DNA from: Linyphia triangularis
Lineage: Eukaryota > Arthropoda > Arachnida > Araneae > Linyphiidae
NCBI GenBank assembly: GCA_963978545.1
Contig: OZ021732.1
Span: 45,208,059 to 45,272,058, forward strand
DNA length: 64,000 bases
Reading direction: 5' to 3'
Shown here: piece by piece, positions 59,892 through 64,000 of the stretch
Layout of the letters: the number at the start of each line of letters is the position of its first letter
Numbering within the stretch: position 1 is the stretch's first letter
Made by a program: the position numbers and the translations under genes
Notes under the pieces: generated by a model
The model's input: the letters and a program-made list of their open reading frames with translations, nothing else
What the model was told of the DNA's origin: nothing
The model's database searches: none

Positions 59892-60533
59892 TAGGCCCTG
59901 ATCATCGCCTAGGGCCACAAGGCCCGGGTTTTGAGCCCATAATTTTAGGGGGCCCCGAAATTGGCTCTAAACCGATAACTTTTGTTTCATAAAAACTATG
60001 TGAATATCGTTTATAATCTGTATAAAAAAAAATTAACAAAAAAATCATTTTGTATTGATCTTCAACCGTATCCCAGAATGTATTTATTCAGATAAACCAA
60101 ACCATAATTTAAAAGCGTAAAAAACAAGCTTTCTTGAAAGATTGAGGGAAACAAAATTGAAAGGCAGTCTTGACAAATTTATTGAGATATCATCAATTGT
60201 GGACTCTGAAGTTGTGAGTAATGCTGCAGATATTGTTGTCATGGATATTACCACACATTGTGATATTGAAATGTAATGCTATACATTACAAAGTCTCTCC
60301 TCTTTTGATTTATAAATTTGATTGATTGAAATTTGTTTCTTAATTTGTGATAAAAAAAAACCTTTTAGGAAACAATATTAACATTAATTTATCAACTCTT
60401 TCTATAATTAATGTTAATTCATTTGACTTTGTGTCAAGCCCATTTCCAATAAATCACGCGTTTAAATATGAGCATAAGTGGAGCCCCAAAATGTGTCCGG
60501 ACCTTGGCCCCAACTTGTCATGGTCAGGCCCTG
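59892..60533. mobile_element. hAT-type MITE, 642 bp
   Basis: Ends TAGGCCCTGATCAT and, inverted, CAGGGCCTGACCAT align over about 35 bp. The flanks CATGGACG (59884-59891) and CTTGGACG (60534-60541) match at 7 of 8 positions. No coding remnant; the 108-codon frame 60347-60673 runs out of the element and is not a gene. Confidence 0.65.
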
Positions 60534-60541
60534 CTTGGACG

Positions 60542-61400
60542 CCACGGTCCCTCACGAGTACAAATATTATTTATTTATTTATTATTATTATTTGCCAAAA
60601 CGTTCAGCTCAAGATTTTAAGATTCTGTCGCTATACATTTGTACAATTGTATTTAAAGGAAAATATTTCTTAGAATATATTAAGGGGTGATTTTTAGTTT
60701 AAAAAATCGCATTTTTTTTTTTAATAATTCGCATTTTCCCCCTCATTCTAATTTTTTTTTTATATTTGCAGTCTCTATTAATTACTTTTACGAATTCCTA
60801 TTAATATTAAAATATAACAATTTTTCTTAACTTTTCTTTTCCTTGATTTCAAGCATTTGGGAGAAAGACTATTTCAATAAAATTCATAATGTATTCGATT
60901 TTATCAAACTTTTTTTTTTTAATTTAATTTAATATAATACATTAATTAAAAAAAATATGGACATTTCAATGTATTTAACATTTTATTAAGACCTACGACT
61001 TGTGAAAATTGTTCAACAAAATTCTGTGGTATTAAGCATACTTTTTTTTTAAAAACTTAGTGCCATTACTTAATTCTTATCTATTCAGAGTCGGTAAAAT
61101 AAAGACTTGTTATACAATAATCATGTTTTTCACAACTGTTTTTTTAATTCACGATTAAAACGTCCGGAATATTTAAAAATGTTTTCCAATTTTAGTTATA
61201 TTATTGATTTTTTAACTAATACAAGTTCATTTGTTGCACATCAAAGTTTAAAGTAATACATTTTAAAATAACATTTTCCTAATTTTTTCTTAAGTAATTG
61301 CTTCGTTCAAAAAAGTTACATTAACGATTGATGTAGAACATTTTAGATTTTGCTCATAATGGAAAACGCAATATATAAAGAGTAATATTGCCTTTCCAAA
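60542..61400. other. AT-rich intergenic DNA
   Basis: No supported feature; several T runs. Confidence 0.45.
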
Positions 61401-61402
61401 TT

Positions 61403-61760
61403 TCACAAGAGAATAATAGACATTTGAGAAAAAATAGTAGACATGATCTTAAGATCGTGTGAGAGAATAGGGTTATTTGCTCTAGATGTCGCCAATATCA
61501 CTTTACCTCCCAGAACGTTTGCCTCAGGGTGAGACGGGGGAGAATTTACAAAGCGATGCTCGATGTTATCAATGTACCTCGATGACTCTGTTCCAAATTC
61601 TACAATAGACAAGACCCAGGGGGTGGCCATAAACTAATTGCTTCTCCATTTGGAATTTTAAAAGTAGGGGTTTTGCTAATGACGCTTTCCATGAAAGGCC
61701 ATTCTCCAAACCATTACTTGGGGGTTTGCAGGATGGGATGAGGTGGTCCAATAGGATATA
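61403..61760 (-). other. GC-richer patch with overlapping minus-strand frames
   Basis: Two overlapping minus-strand frames (61751-61569 and 61630-61403) contain protein-like stretches such as KPPSNGLENGLSWKASLAKP and TPWVLSIVEFGTESSRYIDN. Neither has a domain I know. It may be a fragment of a transposon or decayed gene with a frameshift between the two frames. Confidence 0.3.
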
Positions 61761-62346
61761 TCATATCAACAGGCGAACAGACACAGACTGACAAGTACGT
61801 GACACCCAGATAGAGGTTATATGGTTAAAGTTCACAATTTTAACTATTGTTGCGTTGTTACTATACTTAATACGCTTCGTGGTTCTGCGATATATATATA
61901 TTTTTTTTTCATTTAAATTAATTCCTAGTCTACGGTATTTTGGCAGTATTGATGATAATTGTGGTAAGTGATAAAGTTCATTTTTATATATTTATAAATA
62001 AATTTGTGGCTACCATCAATTCTTTTGAATCCCCATCGAGATTTTGACTTGACGATAAACTGGAAATGAAGCAAAATAGGTTTTATTTGGAACTAACTAA
62101 ATTTTTCATAATCCAATGAAGTAAGAAAAATAGTATTTGACAAAACATTTATTATCGTACATCTATTTTTAATTGCTAACTGAACTCTGACAATGAAGTA
62201 TTTTTTTATTAGATATTTGCTTAAATACCTAATTAACTAAATAAAAATAATGTATCCTTTGTAAGATATATATTTTATTTTAATATTGCTTTCTGAACAA
62301 AAGTTTTAAAACCACTTTTTCGCAGCGAAGGAAACGTGAATTATTT

Positions 62347-62384
<38 letters not shown>

Positions 62385-63504
62385 TATATACATTTAATAT
62401 TCAAAACAAAGCTGTCAATTTTTAACAAAAGAATGACTTTCCAACGGATTTTATTCAACAACTAAATTTGAAATTTTATTTTGACAAACGTTAATATGCA
62501 AGTAGAAATATAGCATGTTTTAATTTGTCTTAAACGTTTTATTTTATTGATTTTAATTAGGCTGTTAAACATTAATTCAAGTAAATTACAATGTTTCTAA
62601 ATGATTATTAGTATTTTCTTTTTTTACTTTTATAAAAATATTAAAAAGTTGTTTTAACTTATCTTATTCTATCTTTTAACTTTTATTGAAACGAAAAAAT
62701 TAAAGCAATACATTGGATTTCTTCAATTAGTTGTAAAGTATATTAGAAAAATTATCAAGGGGTGGTGGGGCTTGGCTCAGAAAATGACTCTCTGTTAACT
62801 TCAACTGTCACTCTAACTGCACATTACATTTCCTTCTTTGGTTTTTAATTTTAAAGTTTGAAAGTTTTTAAAAAAATAGGCCGTTGTATTCTTATTACTA
62901 ACTATAATTAGTTATCTAATGGTACTCCAATATTTACTTTTGCTATGTGATTGAAAATCAGGTTTTATTTAGTTACTTGATAGTTATCAATAAATTAAGC
63001 TTTTGATATCTTAAATTTTAATTTCCTCCTTCCCCTCTCTTCTTTTGCTGTCTTTTGTCAACTAATAGCGATTTATAAATTTTAGGGTTTACCAACATAT
63101 TTATTAAAATTTTTGATATTTTAAAATTAGTTTCCATATTTATACTTGAATTTTCAAAATATAAATTACCATCTTTAAAAATAGATGACCCCTAAAAATG
63201 GAAGGCGGTAGCAGTTTATTAAGGGGAAGGGTGAAGGGTGCCCATATTATCTTCTCTTATAGTTAAAAAGTCCCTTTGACCGCCTCTGGCAATGATCAGT
63301 TAAAACTGTTTCACTTACATCGTTGCTACCCACCGCAACGTTAAATTTACTGAACCACAATCCATAATGAATTTATGCATTCACGTCCAATTATATTTTA
63401 TTTATTTCGATTAAAATAATTTCGGTACCAGGAAAGAGTTTCAACCATGATTGATTAAATGGGATTTATTTGTATTCCAAAGCGATTATAGAAGTGTGAG
63501 TAAA
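61761..63504. other. AT-rich intergenic DNA
   Basis: A pure T run of about 33 bases lies at 62349-62382. No gene or element ends found. Confidence 0.45.
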
Positions 63505-63650
63505 AACGATCTTTTTGTGGCAGTGAGAGCCCCAAAGTTTCAATAGAATGCATTTTCATCGACAATGAATTTACCTGTCAAGTTTCAGCCACATAGGATT
63601 ACGGCAAGTGGGTTATTAGGCTTTTCAGATTTGCCCGGCCGGTACAACAC
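63505..63650 (-). repeat. Interspersed repeat Rep-C, copy 2
   Basis: On the minus strand it reads GCCGTAATCCTATGTGGCTG, then AAACTTG, and GAAAATGCATTCTATTG. This is the same order as 32279-32425. CA repeats border it on the right. Confidence 0.6.
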
Positions 63651-64000
63651 ACACACACAAAATCGAAGTAAATATAAAGGATTTAAAAATCATGGCAGAT
63701 GAAACAAGTCAGCAGTCCATTTTTCTTGGAATTAACGTATATATTTCAGTTCATTCTTTCTTAAATTCACGATTTTTCTCTTCCTTTTGGACGAAGTCGA
63801 GGCCATGTTTTCCTAATATGGTACATCAAAAGCAAAGGACCTTTTTTAACACTTTAAATCCCAACCCGCCCTATACCGCCTTGTGGAAAAATTCCCAGCC
63901 AGCAGCCTTTTGGGCTGGTGCAGGGGTAAACGTATATTTCAAAGTGAGGGGTATCTTCCTAGCAGTAGTTGTTTGAAGCGTGACGGTCCTCAACAATAGG
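63651..64000. other. Window end, unassigned
   Basis: A 94-codon plus-strand frame (63692-63976) has no domain I recognise, though the local GC content rises toward the window edge. It could be part of a repeat or an exon continuing beyond the window. Confidence 0.3.

Noticed and set aside
58977..60541. One large hAT element from CAGGGCC at 58977 to GGCCCTG at 60533
   Set aside because: The 8 bases at the two sides (TATACCTT and CTTGGACG) do not match; the right end pairs with 59892 instead.
1..64000. CRISPR arrays, operons, bacterial promoters or viral genomes
   Set aside because: Spliced gene structure and eukaryotic transposons throughout; no regularly spaced short repeats with unique spacers and no viral coding regions were seen.

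Overview
The window is eukaryotic nuclear DNA, strongly AT-rich, with long introns and dense transposon debris. There are no operons, ribosome binding sites or CRISPR arrays. The one host gene I can recognise is the 3' half of a class B (secretin-family) GPCR of the arthropod DH44/CRF-like diuretic hormone receptor type, so the organism is most likely an arthropod. The repeat style (tRNA-headed SINEs with CAACC-like tails, many hAT derivatives) would suit an arachnid, but that is inference.

Host gene. Six plus-strand exons (20257-20356, 28861-28927, 29507-29592, 34006-34138, 37219-37260, 41682-41954) join in frame with GT-AG introns. They encode TM4 to TM7 and a 90-residue cytoplasmic tail. 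Exons for the signal peptide, hormone-binding domain and TM1-TM3 were not found and should lie upstream. The 3' UTR follows 41954.

Region by region. 1-12.2 kb: intergenic or upstream intron, with a partial interspersed repeat at the left edge, a minisatellite (3936-4110), a hAT element with a broken BED-finger exon (7030-8899) and a piggyBac-type MITE (10121-10376). 12.2-19.1 kb: a nested stack. One 2.3-kb hAT-like element (E1) was invaded by a second copy of its own family (E2), which carries an I-type LINE fragment; E1 also took in a different hAT with transposase remnants and a SINE. 20-42 kb: receptor exons, with introns holding a palindromic hairpin, a 4-kb long-inverted-repeat transposon with a decayed zinc-finger protein, a hAT MITE and Tc1-like pieces. 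42-47 kb: probable 3' UTR and downstream sequence. 47.7-49.6 kb: a repeat array interrupted by a hAT-like element whose terminal repeat has grown a GT microsatellite. 52.8-57.4 kb: a 4.6-kb hAT shell enclosing a 450-bp LTR element, a SINE fragment and a nearly intact Tc1-like transposon. 57.4-64 kb: degenerate tandem repeats, another hAT MITE and unassigned AT-rich DNA.

The most unusual object is at 54052-54501: a terminal-repeat retrotransposon in miniature (TRIM) with two 132-bp LTRs, a primer-binding site, a purine tract and a 4-bp target duplication. Each LTR contains a tRNA-like module with Pol III A and B boxes. This parallels the plant Cassandra elements, which carry a 5S rRNA promoter in their LTRs. 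I know of no described animal counterpart, but I could not search.
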